The notes: generated from the letters alone by a model not told the origin. A stretch of 39,803 nt of DNA from an uncultured Clostridia bacterium (GCA_946408995.1 CAMJUL010000034.1:1-39803); one strand, 5' to 3'; positions 18,797 through 27,588 are shown, counted from the first letter of the stretch. Numbers and translations are program-made.

Positions 18797-20131
18797 TTAT
18801 TTGTTTTTCTTTTCCCGAAGGTCAAAGCGGATGGGGGTGCCCTCAAAGCCAAAGGCCTTGCGCAGGGTGTTTTCCAGGTACCGCTGGTAGGAAAAGTGCA
18901 TCAGCTTTTCGTCGTTGATGAAAAGCGCGAAGGTGGGGGGCGAGGAGAGGGGCTGGGTGGCGTAGTAGATCTTCAGCCGCCTTCCGCCCATCAGGGGGGG
19001 CTGCAGGCTGATCTGAGCGTCCCCCAGGACGTCGTTGAGCGCACCGGTGGGGATCCGCCGGGTGTACTGGTCATAGGCAAGACTGGCTTCCCTCAGCACG
19101 TTCTTCACCCGCTGGCCGGTCATGGCGGAGATGTATAGGACGTTGGCGTAGTCCATGAATTTGAGGTCGCTGAGCACCTGCTTTTTGTTTTTTTCCAGGG
19201 TGCCTGTCTCCTTTTCCACCTGATCCCATTTGTTGACCAGGATGACGGCGGCCTTGCCTTCGTCCCGGATCAGCCCCGCGATGCGGGCGTCCTGGTCCGT
19301 GACGCCCTCGTTGGCGTCGATCAGCAGCAATGCCACGTCGCAGCGCCGGATGGCGGTCAGGCTGCGGATGACGCTGTAGCGTTCCAGGGATTCGGCTTCG
19401 ATGGCTTTTTTGCGCCGGATGCCAGCGGTGTCGATGATGTTGTAATGCCGGCCGTCCTCGTCCACGAAGGGGGTGTCGATGGCGTCCCGGGTGGTGCCGG
19501 GAATGTCGGACACCATGGTCCTTTCCTGGCCCAGAAGGCGGTTCACCAGGGAGGATTTGCCGACGTTCGGGCGTCCCACCACCGCCAGCTGGATCACCTG
19601 CTCCTCCTTGTCCTCTTCCTCGGTCTTCGGGGGAAGATGGCGGACGATCTCGTCCAGCAGATCCCCCAGGCCAAGCATGTTGGCGGAGGAAATGGGGATG
19701 GGCTCTCCCAGCCCCAGGGCATAATAATCGTACAATTCGCGGTTCAGATCCGCGTGGTCGACCTTGTTGACCACAAGCAGCACCGGCTTATGGGTGCGGC
19801 GCAGCATGTTGGCCACTTCCTCGTCATCCGGCACCAGGCCCGTGCGGGCGTCGGCGAAAAAGCAGATGACGTCGGCGGTCTCCATGGCGATGGAGGCCTG
19901 GTAGCGCATCTGGCTGAGCAGCACGTCCTCGCTGCGGGGGTCGATGCCCCCGGTATCGATCAGGGTGAACTTTCGGCCCTCCCATTCGGTATCGGCGTAG
20001 ATCCGGTCCCGGGTGACCCCGGGGGTGTCCTCCACAATGGAGACACGGTGGCCCACGATGCGGTTGAAAAAGGTGGATTTGCCCACGTTCGGACGGCCGA
20101 CAATGGCCACCAGGGGTTTTGCGTTTGCCAT
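18797..20131 (-). CDS. der: Ribosome-assembly GTPase Der (EngA)
   Basis: This 444-residue double GTPase is needed for 50S subunit maturation. Two tandem G domains each have GRPNVGKS (residues 12-19 and about 185-192), a DTPG/DIPG switch, DTGGI/DTAGI and NKVD/NKWD. The C-terminal KH-like domain ends with [14 protein letters not shown]. Length is normal. AAAGGAAAC precedes the start. It sits 20 bases after the DUF512 gene and upstream of plsY, all on the minus strand and probably one transcript from the promoter at 21495-21523. Confidence 0.95.
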   Translation of the reverse strand: MANAKPLVAIVGRPNVGKSTFFNRIVGHRVSIVEDTPGVTRDRIYADTEWEGRKFTLIDTGGIDPRSEDVLLSQMRYQASIAMETADVICFFADARTGLVPDDEEVANMLRRTHKPVLLVVNKVDHADLNRELYDYYALGLGEPIPISSANMLGLGDLLDEIVRHLPPKTEEEDKEEQVIQLAVVGRPNVGKSSLVNRLLGQERTMVSDIPGTTRDAIDTPFVDEDGRHYNIIDTAGIRRKKAIEAESLERYSVIRSLTAIRRCDVALLLIDANEGVTDQDARIAGLIRDEGKAAVILVNKWDQVEKETGTLEKNKKQVLSDLKFMDYANVLYISAMTGQRVKNVLREASLAYDQYTRRIPTGALNDVLGDAQISLQPPLMGGRRLKIYYATQPLSSPPTFALFINDEKLMHFSYQRYLENTLRKAFGFEGTPIRFDLREKKNK

Positions 20132-20151
20132 GAGGGTTTCCTTTCTTGCGT

Positions 20152-21462
20152 TCAGTCGGGGGGAAGGACGCCCTTCAGGGCGTCATACAGGCCGTCACCG
20201 CCGCCGGAAACCAAGGTCAGGGGGGCGGGAAGCCTTTCCCGGAGGGTTTGAACGGGCATGTCGTCCAGCAGCAGGTCCCCCTGCGCCCGGACGACCCCGG
20301 CGGAGAGCAGGATCTCGTCGGTGTCGGCGTCCTTGAGCTGCTCCACAAGGTCGGCGCCGGTCAGAAGGCCGGTGACGGTGACGGTTTCGCCAAAGAAATG
20401 GTTGACGATGGGCCGGACCGTGACCCGTACTCCTTCCGGCCCCCAGTCGTCGATCCATTTACGCATATAGGGGGCCACGGAAACGCCGCAGGCCAGCAGC
20501 ACCCGGCGGGGCCTGCCCCGGGGGTCGTCGTCCAGCCGGCGGGCGATGCGCATCTCCTCGGCGAACCTGCGCAGCATGCCCACGCCGTTTTCGATCTGAC
20601 AGTAATCCTCGTAGGCCTCGTCCGGGGGCAGGGGCTCCCCGGCGATGCAGTAAAACTCGTCGGCGGGATACACCAGACGGGTCCCGTCCCGCGCAAGGAA
20701 CCGCTGCTGCCATTTTTCCGCCTGCCGGAGCACCTGGGCGGCTTCCCCGGGGGTATAGGGGCGCAGCTTTTCAAGCCCGTCCCGGTATTTTGTCAGCCCG
20801 ACGGGGACCAGGGCCACGCTCAGCACGTTGGGCCTCAGGGCCTCCAGGTCCGTCAGGGTCCTCTCCAGATGCGCCCCGTCGTTCCAGCCGGGCAGCAGGA
20901 CCACCTGGCAGTGGTACCGGATGCCCGCCTCGTTGAACCTGTGCAGCTGGTCCATCAAAAGCCGGCTGCGGGGGGAGCGCATGAGTTTTTCGCGAAGATC
21001 CATCTCCGTGGCGTGCACGGAAATGTACAGGGGGGAGGGCTTCCGGCGCAGGATCCGGTCAAACTCCCTTTCCCCCAGGTTGGTCAGGGTGATGTAGTTT
21101 CCCATCATCAGGGACATGCGCCAGTCGTCGTCCCGGACGTAGAGGGTGTCCCGCAGGCCGGGACGCATCTGGTCCACAAAGCAGAAAACGCATTTGTTGG
21201 CGCATTCCATGGGCCGGCACAGCAGGGTCTCGTCCATGCGCAGCCCCAGGGGCTCCCAGTCCTCCTTGACAAAGCGGATATGCTCCTCCTGCCCGTCCGG
21301 ATGCCGGACCAGGATGTCCATGTTTCGCTCGGCGGTCAGGGCCTGGTAATCGATCTCGTCAATGACCCGTTCCCCGCCGATGGTCAGGATCTGGTCTCCG
21401 GCGCGGAGCCCGTGGGCATATCCGACGCCGTTTTTGTCCGCTTCCACAATTCGGTGTGCCAT
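20152..21462 (-). CDS. DUF512 protein: PDZ-like domain plus radical-SAM-type Fe-S domain
   Basis: A 436-residue protein of the DUF512 family. A PDZ-like N-terminal part (about 1-70; GYAHGLRAGDQILTIGG) precedes CANKCVFC (Cys87, Cys91, Cys94), the CxxxCxxC ligand set of radical SAM enzymes. A barrel-like region follows, with the C-terminal DUF512 part (from about 240) ending in SGGGDGLYDAL. GGAGGAAC sets the start. The biochemical role is unproven. The near-constant place just before der in Clostridia suggests a link to ribosome or tRNA/rRNA modification; this is inference. Confidence 0.88.
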   Translation of the reverse strand: MAHRIVEADKNGVGYAHGLRAGDQILTIGGERVIDEIDYQALTAERNMDILVRHPDGQEEHIRFVKEDWEPLGLRMDETLLCRPMECANKCVFCFVDQMRPGLRDTLYVRDDDWRMSLMMGNYITLTNLGEREFDRILRRKPSPLYISVHATEMDLREKLMRSPRSRLLMDQLHRFNEAGIRYHCQVVLLPGWNDGAHLERTLTDLEALRPNVLSVALVPVGLTKYRDGLEKLRPYTPGEAAQVLRQAEKWQQRFLARDGTRLVYPADEFYCIAGEPLPPDEAYEDYCQIENGVGMLRRFAEEMRIARRLDDDPRGRPRRVLLACGVSVAPYMRKWIDDWGPEGVRVTVRPIVNHFFGETVTVTGLLTGADLVEQLKDADTDEILLSAGVVRAQGDLLLDDMPVQTLRERLPAPLTLVSGGGDGLYDALKGVLPPD

Positions 21463-21494
21463 TTGTTCCTCCAGGGCGTTCAGAGCCTTGACAC

Positions 21495-21523
21495 ATTATC
21501 CATGATGGCGGGCCAAAAGTCAA
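21495..21523 (-). promoter_or_regulatory. Promoter of the DUF512-der-plsY operon
   Basis: On the minus strand TTGACT, a 17-nt spacer and GATAAT. The -35 overlaps the stop codon of the upstream DUF218 gene, so read-through from that operon may add to expression. Confidence 0.6.
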
Positions 21524-22239
21524 GGAAGGGGCGCTTTCTGGCCCAATGTCCCCCCGGACAGGGGGGAAAACGCTTTTTCGTACATGCCGGGATAGTTGAA
21601 GTAGGCGCCGCACTTTTCCAATTCGTCAAGCACGTTCCGGTAGCCTGCCTCGCTCTCGAGCCAGTTTTCCTGCGTCAGGCGGAGGATGTCTCCGGGGCAG
21701 ACCCGGACGACGGCCTCCGGAAAGGCGCTCTGGAAGGTCATCAGGGCCCGGCGGGCATGAAAGGGCTTGGGGCACAAAAGCATGCTGCGGGGGTCGATGC
21801 CATCCTCCAGGAGAAGCTCCTTTGCGTTCAGGGCATTTTCGAAGGTGTTGAAGGAGCGGTCCTCCACCAGGACGCGGTCCTTTGGCACCCCCAAGGTGAC
21901 CAGGATGCGTCTGATAAAGTCCGCCTCCGTTTCGCAGGCGGCGGGGTCCACGGGCCCGCGCTTTTCCTCGCAGTCGGGATGGCGGCGGAAGATTTCCTCC
22001 GTCTGCAGGGCGAAGGTCGAAAACTGCTGGCTGAAGCGCCCGGTGGCGCACAGCACGGGGGCGAAACCGCCGTGGTACAGTTCAGCCGCGCGCCGGCACA
22101 GGGCATAGGCGTTGTAGAGGGTCCCGGGGATGACGATCACGTCCGAGGGGACCGGCTCGTCCCGGACAAATATGAACCGGGCGATGTCCTCAAAGGAACG
22201 GGCGTTGACGGGGCCCTTCCGTGTGGGAACAGGTTTCAT
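21520..22239 (-). CDS. DUF218 (YdcF/SanA-like) family protein
   Basis: A 239-residue protein with the DUF218 fold features: DVIVIPGTLYNAYALCRRAAELYHGG near the N-terminus, then LCATGR, the acidic ETEADFIRRIL segment, and VEDRSFNTFENALNAKELL, the best-conserved family block. There is no signal peptide or membrane helix, so it looks cytoplasmic, unlike SanA or ElyC. The family is linked to envelope or nucleotide metabolism, but the substrate is unknown. Its start overlaps the stop of the exported PIG-L gene by four bases (ATGA), so the two are translationally coupled and presumably work in the same process. Confidence 0.8.
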   Translation of the reverse strand: MKPVPTRKGPVNARSFEDIARFIFVRDEPVPSDVIVIPGTLYNAYALCRRAAELYHGGFAPVLCATGRFSQQFSTFALQTEEIFRRHPDCEEKRGPVDPAACETEADFIRRILVTLGVPKDRVLVEDRSFNTFENALNAKELLLEDGIDPRSMLLCPKPFHARRALMTFQSAFPEAVVRVCPGDILRLTQENWLESEAGYRNVLDELEKCGAYFNYPGMYEKAFSPLSGGTLGQKAPLP

Positions 22240-23426
22240 TCATCCACCTCGTAGGACAGGTTCTCAAAGAAATCGTTCTTCAGGAGGTCCGGCCCCACAG
22301 CGCTGTAATACAGCCCGAAAAGGGAACAGTCCGCGCTGCCGCTGTCCCGGACCCGGTAATCGGTGTGCTGCTGGCTGACGTGGCACAGGAAGGCCTCCTG
22401 GGCCACCTCCAGGCCGCTGAGGCCCCCGAAGGCGGACAGGGGCTGATCCCAGTCCATGTCCACCACGTTCTCGCCGTACAGGTGCAGGTAAAGCTTTTTG
22501 ACCTGCCAGGTGCCATAGGCCCGGGCGCTTTCGGGAAATTTGGCTTCATTGGCGGCCCATTTGAGGGCCTTGACGCAAAGATCGGCGCAGACCCGGTGTC
22601 CCCCGTGCCCATACTCGCCGGACAGGTCGTGGGTCAGAAGGACCTCCGGCTTGTACTGCCTGACCCATTGGGTGATCATTTTCTGAAGGCGCGTCTCGTT
22701 CCAGAGACTGTACTGCTTCTGCAGCCCCACGCTGTACTTGTCCGCAAGGCCGCCCCAGACGGGATAGGTGGTCACGCCGCAGGTCCACAGGCAGTCCAGC
22801 AGCTCAAGCCTCCGGTAAGGCATGGCTGGCACCAGGATGCACACCAGGGTGCGTTTGCCCTGCTGCCCCGCGTAGGTGGGCAGCGCGCCGCCGAACCAGA
22901 GCACCTCGTCATCCGGGTGGCAGGCCACCAGCATCAGGTCGGCCTTCTCCACCGTCGGGAGCCACATCTGGAGGGAGGCGGGCTTCTCTCCCCGTTCGTA
23001 CACGCGGATCTCCGCCACGCGCATGGAATCCCGGACCCCCTCCTGGGGCCGGATGCGGAAGCGGGTGACGCCCTCGGGGAGGGCCAGGGCGTCGCTGTAA
23101 TAGGCGCCGTCGGTCTTTGCGATCGTCTGCCAGCCCCCGTCCTGCTCCGTTTCCACCTGCCAGAGGAGCGGCGTTTCGTACCACTGAAGGCTGACGAACC
23201 CGCACGTTTTGCCTTTGGGCATTTCCACTACGATGGAGGCGCCCTTCCCCCGGGTGGACTCCCAGTAGGTGCGGTAATTCCGGTCCAGCATTTTGGCCTT
23301 GGCGGTCCGCTGGCTGCCGCACTGGAGGGTGCAGCTTTGGGTGACCTCGGCCGCCTCCTCGCCGAGGGCAAAGACGGGCAGAAGCACAAGCAGGAGGAGC
23401 AGCAGGGCGTACAGGGCTTTTTTCAT
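22236..23426 (-). CDS. Exported PIG-L family deacetylase with N-terminal discoidin-like module
   Basis: A 396-residue secreted protein. A signal peptide (1-21) precedes a beta-rich module (about 28-146) that looks like a discoidin (F5/8 type C) domain: the opening DRNYRTYWES and closing MRVAEIRVYERG fit. The PIG-L domain begins near 160 and has the metal motif HPDDE (170-174) and the second motif GEYGHGGHR. PIG-L enzymes remove acetyl groups from GlcNAc-type sugars; the export signal and binding module suggest a cell-surface glycan as substrate, which is inferred. The ribosome-binding site is poor: GGAAAGGA lies about 15 bases from the start. A close paralogue is at 26404-27588. Coupled to DUF218 by ATGA overlap. 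Confidence 0.85.
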   Translation of the reverse strand: MKKALYALLLLLLVLLPVFALGEEAAEVTQSCTLQCGSQRTAKAKMLDRNYRTYWESTRGKGASIVVEMPKGKTCGFVSLQWYETPLLWQVETEQDGGWQTIAKTDGAYYSDALALPEGVTRFRIRPQEGVRDSMRVAEIRVYERGEKPASLQMWLPTVEKADLMLVACHPDDEVLWFGGALPTYAGQQGKRTLVCILVPAMPYRRLELLDCLWTCGVTTYPVWGGLADKYSVGLQKQYSLWNETRLQKMITQWVRQYKPEVLLTHDLSGEYGHGGHRVCADLCVKALKWAANEAKFPESARAYGTWQVKKLYLHLYGENVVDMDWDQPLSAFGGLSGLEVAQEAFLCHVSQQHTDYRVRDSGSADCSLFGLYYSAVGPDLLKNDFFENLSYEVDE

Positions 23427-23469
23427 AGGGCGTAAGAAAAATCCTTTCCGGGAAGATGGTCCTGCTTGT

Positions 23470-23498
23470 ATTATACCCCTCTTTGGGCGCGGGGAAAA
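23470..23498 (-). promoter_or_regulatory. Promoter of the PIG-L/DUF218 operon
   Basis: On the minus strand TTTTCC, a 17-nt spacer and a perfect TATAAT (ATTATA at 23470-23475 on the plus strand), 43 bases before the start codon. Confidence 0.65.
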
Positions 23499-23576
23499 GC
23501 GCGCGGGGAAAAAGTTTGCTTTTCCTTTATAAAGGATCGGCGGGCTGCGGGGCCAAAGAAAGGCGGAGAATTGCCT

Positions 23577-23605
23577 TTGACGGAAAGGCGATTATCGTGT
23601 AATAT
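23577..23605 (+). promoter_or_regulatory. Promoter of lepB
   Basis: TTGACG (23577-23582), a 17-nt spacer and TAATAT (23600-23605). The leader of about 100 nt contains a CCCCGG/CCGGGG hairpin. Confidence 0.6.
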
Positions 23606-23704
23606 ATTGCCTGAGCAGTTTCAGCGCGCCCCGGCCCCGCCGGGGAGCCGCTATAAAAAAGAGACCCGCGCAGGTACGGGAACAGAAAGGACAGGCCATT
23701 TCCT

Positions 23705-24388
23705 ATGTCAGAAGAAAAGGGACGCATCATCATGGGCAAAATCAGAAAACGCAATTCCGCGGGAAAGGAGAAACCAAAGAAATCCTTGCAGAGAGAAATC
23801 CTGGAATGGGTGGCGACGCTGCTGGCGGCCGTGCTGCTGGCCATGGTGCTGCGCACCTTTGTGTTTGAACTGGTCAAGGTGGACGGACGGTCGATGAACG
23901 ATACCCTGGCGGACGGGGAGATCATGCTGGTGACCAAGTTCCGCTATTCCTCCACCTGGCTTTCCTTCCCCTGGCAGAGCGACGAGGCCAAGGAAAACGC
24001 CCCCCGGTTCACCGTGGGGGGGGATCCGGCGCGCTTCGACGTGGTCATCTGCCGCTATCCCGGCCGGGGCGACACCAATTTTGTCAAGCGGGTGGTGGGC
24101 CTGCCGGGGGACACCGTGGCCCTGAAGGACGGGTATCTCTACGTCAACGGGGAAAAGTATGACGAGCCCTACATCAACGAAGCCTACCGCAAGGGGTATA
24201 TCAACGAATTCCCGGAGTATACCGTGCCGGAGGGGGAATACTTCGTCATGGGGGACCACCGGAACAACTCCAACGATTCCCGGGCGCAGGGCCCCATCAG
24301 CAGGAACATGATCGTGGGCCACGTGGTGCAGGTGCTCTTCCCCTTCTCCGGCTGGCGGGGTGTGCCCAACGGGCTGGACGTGAAATGA
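23705..24388 (+). CDS. lepB: Signal peptidase I
   Basis: A 227-residue membrane serine protease that removes signal peptides from exported proteins. One N-terminal membrane helix (about 34-56) anchors the extracytoplasmic domain. The catalytic Ser63 lies in GRSMNDTL and Lys128 in FVKRVVGLPGD; GDHRNNSNDSR is box E. Most relatives have SMxPT, so the Asp at the usual Pro position is unusual. The start is uncertain: Met at 23705 has AAAGGA 13 bases away, while Met at 23732 (218 residues) has AAAAGGGA nine bases away. Both leave the helix intact. The gene lies between two operons for exported proteins, which are probable clients. Confidence 0.9.
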   Translation: MSEEKGRIIMGKIRKRNSAGKEKPKKSLQREILEWVATLLAAVLLAMVLRTFVFELVKVDGRSMNDTLADGEIMLVTKFRYSSTWLSFPWQSDEAKENAPRFTVGGDPARFDVVICRYPGRGDTNFVKRVVGLPGDTVALKDGYLYVNGEKYDEPYINEAYRKGYINEFPEYTVPEGEYFVMGDHRNNSNDSRAQGPISRNMIVGHVVQVLFPFSGWRGVPNGLDVK

Positions 24389-24389
24389 A

Positions 24390-24434
24390 TGTGCAGCGTG
24401 CAGCGTGCAGAGTGAAGAGTGAAGAGGGAAGGGC
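24390..24434. repeat. Short imperfect tandem repeat, GTGCAG/GTGAAG units
   Basis: After the lepB stop, units like GCAGCGT, GCAGCGT, GCAGAGT, GAAGAGT, GAAGAG follow each other in steps of seven bases. Such purine-rich seven-base arrays occur between genes in some Clostridia. It has no ribosome-binding site or coding quality. Confidence 0.5.
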
Positions 24435-24487
24435 GTTCAGAGGGAAGAGCTCCCTTTGGACGGGTCCCATTTCACATGGAATCCGGG

Positions 24488-24515
24488 GCGGGGCGATTTT
24501 GCCCCGCTCCTTCTC
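24488..24515 (+). terminator. Weak terminator-like hairpin after lepB
   Basis: A 7-bp GCGGGGC/GCCCCGC stem with a 6-nt loop is followed by the pyrimidine-rich TCCTTCTC. It lies just before the thioesterase ribosome-binding site, so it may be leaky. Confidence 0.4.
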
Positions 24516-24535
24516 TATCAAGGAAGGAGACAGAT

Positions 24536-24985
24536 ATGACAGAAGTGACCTCAAGCGTACAGATCGTTTTGCCCCAGCACTGCAACGGCTATGAGAAGCC
24601 CCGGCTGTTCGGCGGGCAGATCATGGCCTGGATCGACATCGTGGGGGCGGTGGCGGCCAGACGCTTCGCCCAGCGGGCGGTGACCACGGTGTGCGTGGAC
24701 CACCTGTCCTTCATCGCGCCGGCGCACCTCAACGATACCGTGGTGCAGGAGGCCCGGGTCACCTGGTCCGGGCGTACCTCCATGGAGGTAAGGGTGGACA
24801 GCTTCGTGGAGCGTCTGGACGGCTCCCGGCAGCGGATCAACCGGGCCTACGCGGTGTTCGTGGCCCTGGACGGGGAGGAAAACCCCGCGCCCGTGCCCGC
24901 CTTCGTGCCGGAAACGGAGGAGGAAAAGGCGGAATACGCCCTGGCCCTGGAGCGGCGGGCCCAGCGCCTGAAAAGGGCCGAATAA
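24536..24985 (+). CDS. Hotdog-fold acyl-CoA thioesterase (YciA/BACH-like)
   Basis: A 149-residue single-hotdog protein that likely hydrolyses acyl-CoA thioesters in the cytoplasm. The hallmark GGQIMAWIDIVGAVAARRF near residues 26-44 carries the catalytic-position Asp of the acyl-CoA hydrolase family, and VCVDHLSFIAPAHLNDTV and RINRAYAVFVALD complete the fold. AGGAAGGAG lies six bases before the start at 24536, which I prefer over a longer frame beginning in the repeat region. The acyl-chain preference cannot be read from sequence. It lies between lepB and ald on the same strand. Confidence 0.85.
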   Translation: MTEVTSSVQIVLPQHCNGYEKPRLFGGQIMAWIDIVGAVAARRFAQRAVTTVCVDHLSFIAPAHLNDTVVQEARVTWSGRTSMEVRVDSFVERLDGSRQRINRAYAVFVALDGEENPAPVPAFVPETEEEKAEYALALERRAQRLKRAE

Positions 24986-25008
24986 AGGCGGCTTTACAAG
25001 GCCGGGTC

Positions 25009-25037
25009 TTGCATAGAGAATCATTTTATGGTATTTT
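25009..25037 (+). promoter_or_regulatory. Promoter of ald, with an adjacent inverted repeat
   Basis: TTGCAT (25009-25014), a 17-nt spacer and TATTTT (25032-25037). The -10 overlaps the inverted repeat GTAT-TTTT-ATAC (25031-25042), flanked by ATG and CAT, which could be an operator. I do not recognise its regulator. Confidence 0.5.
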
Positions 25038-25091
25038 TATACGCATACCGGTCCTGAAAACACCGCGCCGCAGGCGCCAAAGGAGAACAAT

Positions 25092-26213
25092 ATGAAAATC
25101 GGATGCGTAAAGGAAATCAAGAACAACGAATACCGCGTGGGCCTGACGCCGGACAACGTGCGGGCCTATGTCAAGGACGGACATCACGTGTATATGGAAC
25201 GGGGCGCGGGGGAAGGCAGCGGCTTTGCCGACACGGAATACGTGGAGGCCGGCGCGAGCCTTCTGGACAACGCGGCGGATGTCTGGGCTCTGTCGGACAT
25301 GATGGTCAAGGTCAAAGAACCCCTGCCGGAGGAATACCCCTATTTTCACAAGGATCTGGTGCTGTATACCTATCTGCACCTGGCGGCGGACCGGGGCCAG
25401 CTGGAGGCCCTTTTGAAGGGCGGGGTCCGGGCGGTGGCCTATGAGACCGTGCAGGAGAAGGACGGAAGCCTGCCTCTGCTTGCGCCCATGAGTCAGATCG
25501 CCGGCCGATTGAGCATTCAGGAGGGGGCCAAGTACCTGGAGAAGCGCTTTGGCGGCGAGGGCATCCTGCTGGCGGGCGTTCCCGGCACCCCCAAGGCGCG
25601 GGTGGTCATCCTGGGCGGCGGCACCGTGGGCGCGAACGCCTGCAAGATCGCCGTGGGCATGGGCGCCGATGTGACGGTGCTGGACATCAGCCTCAAGCGG
25701 CTGGAGGAACTGGACAACATGTTCGGCTCCCACCTGCAGACCCTGGTCTCCACCGACAGCAACGTGGAGCGGGCCGTGCGGGAGGCGGACCTGGTGATCG
25801 GGTCGGTGCTGATCCCCGGCGGGGCCACCCCCAAGCTGTTTAAGAAACGGTACCTGAGTGAAATGAAGAACGGCGCGGTCTTTGTGGACGTGGCCATCGA
25901 CCAGGGCGGCTGCGGGGAATCCTCCCGCGTCACCACCCACGACGATCCGGTGTACGTGGAGGAGGGGGTCGTGCATTACTGCGTGGGCAATATGCCCGGC
26001 GCGGTGCCCCGGACCTCCACCATCGCCCTGACCAACGCCACGCTGCGCTACGGCCGTGAGATCGCTTCCCTGGGCCTGGAGGAGGCCTGCCGCAGGGACG
26101 CCGCCGTGGCCAGGGGCGTGAACGTCTACCGTGGAAAGATCACCTGCAAAAACGTCGCGGACGCCTTCCCGGATTTGGAATACACCCCTTTGGAGACGGA
26201 GATAGAGGACTGA
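25092..26213 (+). CDS. ald: Alanine dehydrogenase
   Basis: This 373-residue NAD-dependent enzyme interconverts L-alanine with pyruvate and ammonia. The N-terminal domain has VGLTP and the catalytic Lys74 in KVKEP, with His96 in YTYLHLA. The NAD fold shows VVILGGGTVGANA, then VTVLDIS. DVAIDQGGCGESSR and VGNMPGAVPRTSTIALTNATL are family signatures. Length is normal. AAAGGAG precedes the start. It has its own promoter and is closed by the strong hairpin at 26297-26346. Confidence 0.95.
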   Translation: MKIGCVKEIKNNEYRVGLTPDNVRAYVKDGHHVYMERGAGEGSGFADTEYVEAGASLLDNAADVWALSDMMVKVKEPLPEEYPYFHKDLVLYTYLHLAADRGQLEALLKGGVRAVAYETVQEKDGSLPLLAPMSQIAGRLSIQEGAKYLEKRFGGEGILLAGVPGTPKARVVILGGGTVGANACKIAVGMGADVTVLDISLKRLEELDNMFGSHLQTLVSTDSNVERAVREADLVIGSVLIPGGATPKLFKKRYLSEMKNGAVFVDVAIDQGGCGESSRVTTHDDPVYVEEGVVHYCVGNMPGAVPRTSTIALTNATLRYGREIASLGLEEACRRDAAVARGVNVYRGKITCKNVADAFPDLEYTPLETEIED

Positions 26214-26296
26214 AAACGGAAGGCTGAAAAAGAAAGGGAAACGAAGCGGGGGCGCCTCTCCGGCTTCGGCATTCGTTTTCCTTTGGAAAAGCAAAG

Positions 26297-26346
26297 GCCG
26301 GCGCTTTTAAGCTGCGGGGGAGGCCCCCCAGCCCGAAAGCGCCGGC
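26297..26346. terminator. Two-part hairpin between convergent ald and PIG-L genes
   Basis: An outer 11-bp stem GCCGGCGCTTT/AAAGCGCCGGC (26297-26307, 26336-26346) surrounds an inner stem GCTG.GGGGG/CCCCC.CAGC (26311-26332). It stands between converging genes and is a likely bidirectional terminator. Confidence 0.65.
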
Positions 26347-26403
26347 TGTATCCGTTTGAAGAAGGCTGAAGAACGGGCTTGCGCAAATCAGTCTTCTTTT
26401 TTT

Positions 26404-27588
26404 CTATGGCTCCAGGTGCTCGAACAGGTCGTTCTTTTCCACATCCGGCCCCACGGCGGAATAATACAGGCCCAGCAGCCGGCAGTCGTTGCTGCCGTAG
26501 TCCCGGACCTCGTATTTTCCGCCGTTTTGGGTGCGGTGGCAGGCGAAGGCTTCCTTGGCCACCTCCAGGGCGGTTTTGCCGCCGAAGGCGGAAAGGGGCA
26601 TGGACCAGTCCATGGTGATCTGCCCTTCCTTGTACAGGTGCAGGTACAGCTTTTTGACCTGCCAGGGGCCCCAGGCTTTCAGGGAAGCGGGGTCAAAGGA
26701 AGTGCCCGCGGCAAGCTTCAGGCACTGGGTGGCGGCCTGGGCCACGGCCCGGTGGGCCCCGTGGCCGTACTCGCCCCCCAGGTCATGGGCAGCGATGACG
26801 TCCGGCCGGTACTGCCGGATGAGGCCGACGATAAAGCGGTTCAGGGGTTCCGTGCCGCCCCACATGGTCAGCACGGCGGACCGTTTGGAGGAATACTTGT
26901 CCACGAAGGCCTTCCCGCCGGTGACCACAGGGTATTCCCGGACGCCGCAGGTCCAAAGGCAGTCCAGAAGCTCGCACTTGCGCACCGCGGGCTGCTTGGA
27001 AACCGACACCACCAGTACCTTTTTGCCCCTTTCGGCCCGGTAGTAGGGGATCAGGCCCCCGAACCAGAGGATCTCGTCGTCCGGGTGGGCCACCAGCACC
27101 ATCAGGTCCGCCTTGCCCTCAAAGGGGGTCCAGACCTGCACCCAGTCGGGCAATTCCCCCTCCCCCAGCAGGCGCACCTCGCAGACGGACAGCTTGGCGG
27201 TGCCGCTTCCCAGGGCGTGAAGGCGGAAACGGTTCAGCCCGGGAAGGGGCAGGTACTGGTTGTAAAACAGGTGCTCCGGTCCGTCCTGGCATTTTTCCCA
27301 GCCGCCTTCCCCGGGGACCTCCACCTGGAAAGGGCACAGCTCCCCGCCCCAGTGCAGGTAGAGGCCGTGGCACTGGACCCCCTCCGGAAGGATGAATTCC
27401 AGCCAGCCTTTGTTGGTGCTGCTCCAGGCGGTGGTATATTTGCCGTCCGTCAGCCAATCCAGGTCATTGCGGTTCAGGGACGCGGTGAAACGGCACTGCC
27501 CGGTCAGGTCCGGAGCGGTGTCGGCCGCGGCGCAGGCGGTCAGGGCAAGGAAAAGAAAAAGCAGGCAGAAAAAGACGCGTTTTTTCAT
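26404..27588 (-). CDS. Exported PIG-L family deacetylase, second paralogue, possible lipoprotein
   Basis: A 394-residue paralogue of the product of 22236-23426. Its signal sequence ends LALTAC-AAA, giving a plausible lipobox (Cys19), so it may be lipid-anchored; an ordinary cleavage after Ala is also possible. A discoidin-like module (about 30-142; WLTDGKYTTAWSS at the start) precedes the PIG-L domain with HPDDE (168-172) and GEYGHGAHR. Both paralogues share ELLDCLWTCGV, WQVKKLYLHLY and GLYYSAVGPD, so they derive from duplication or share a narrow substrate class. It follows the esterase gene by 39 bases; together they suggest deacetylation of a surface or dietary glycan. The ribosome-binding site is GGAAAGGAAG-like but spaced about 11 bases away. 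Confidence 0.85.
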   Translation of the reverse strand: MKKRVFFCLLFLFLALTACAAADTAPDLTGQCRFTASLNRNDLDWLTDGKYTTAWSSTNKGWLEFILPEGVQCHGLYLHWGGELCPFQVEVPGEGGWEKCQDGPEHLFYNQYLPLPGLNRFRLHALGSGTAKLSVCEVRLLGEGELPDWVQVWTPFEGKADLMVLVAHPDDEILWFGGLIPYYRAERGKKVLVVSVSKQPAVRKCELLDCLWTCGVREYPVVTGGKAFVDKYSSKRSAVLTMWGGTEPLNRFIVGLIRQYRPDVIAAHDLGGEYGHGAHRAVAQAATQCLKLAAGTSFDPASLKAWGPWQVKKLYLHLYKEGQITMDWSMPLSAFGGKTALEVAKEAFACHRTQNGGKYEVRDYGSNDCRLLGLYYSAVGPDVEKNDLFEHLEP

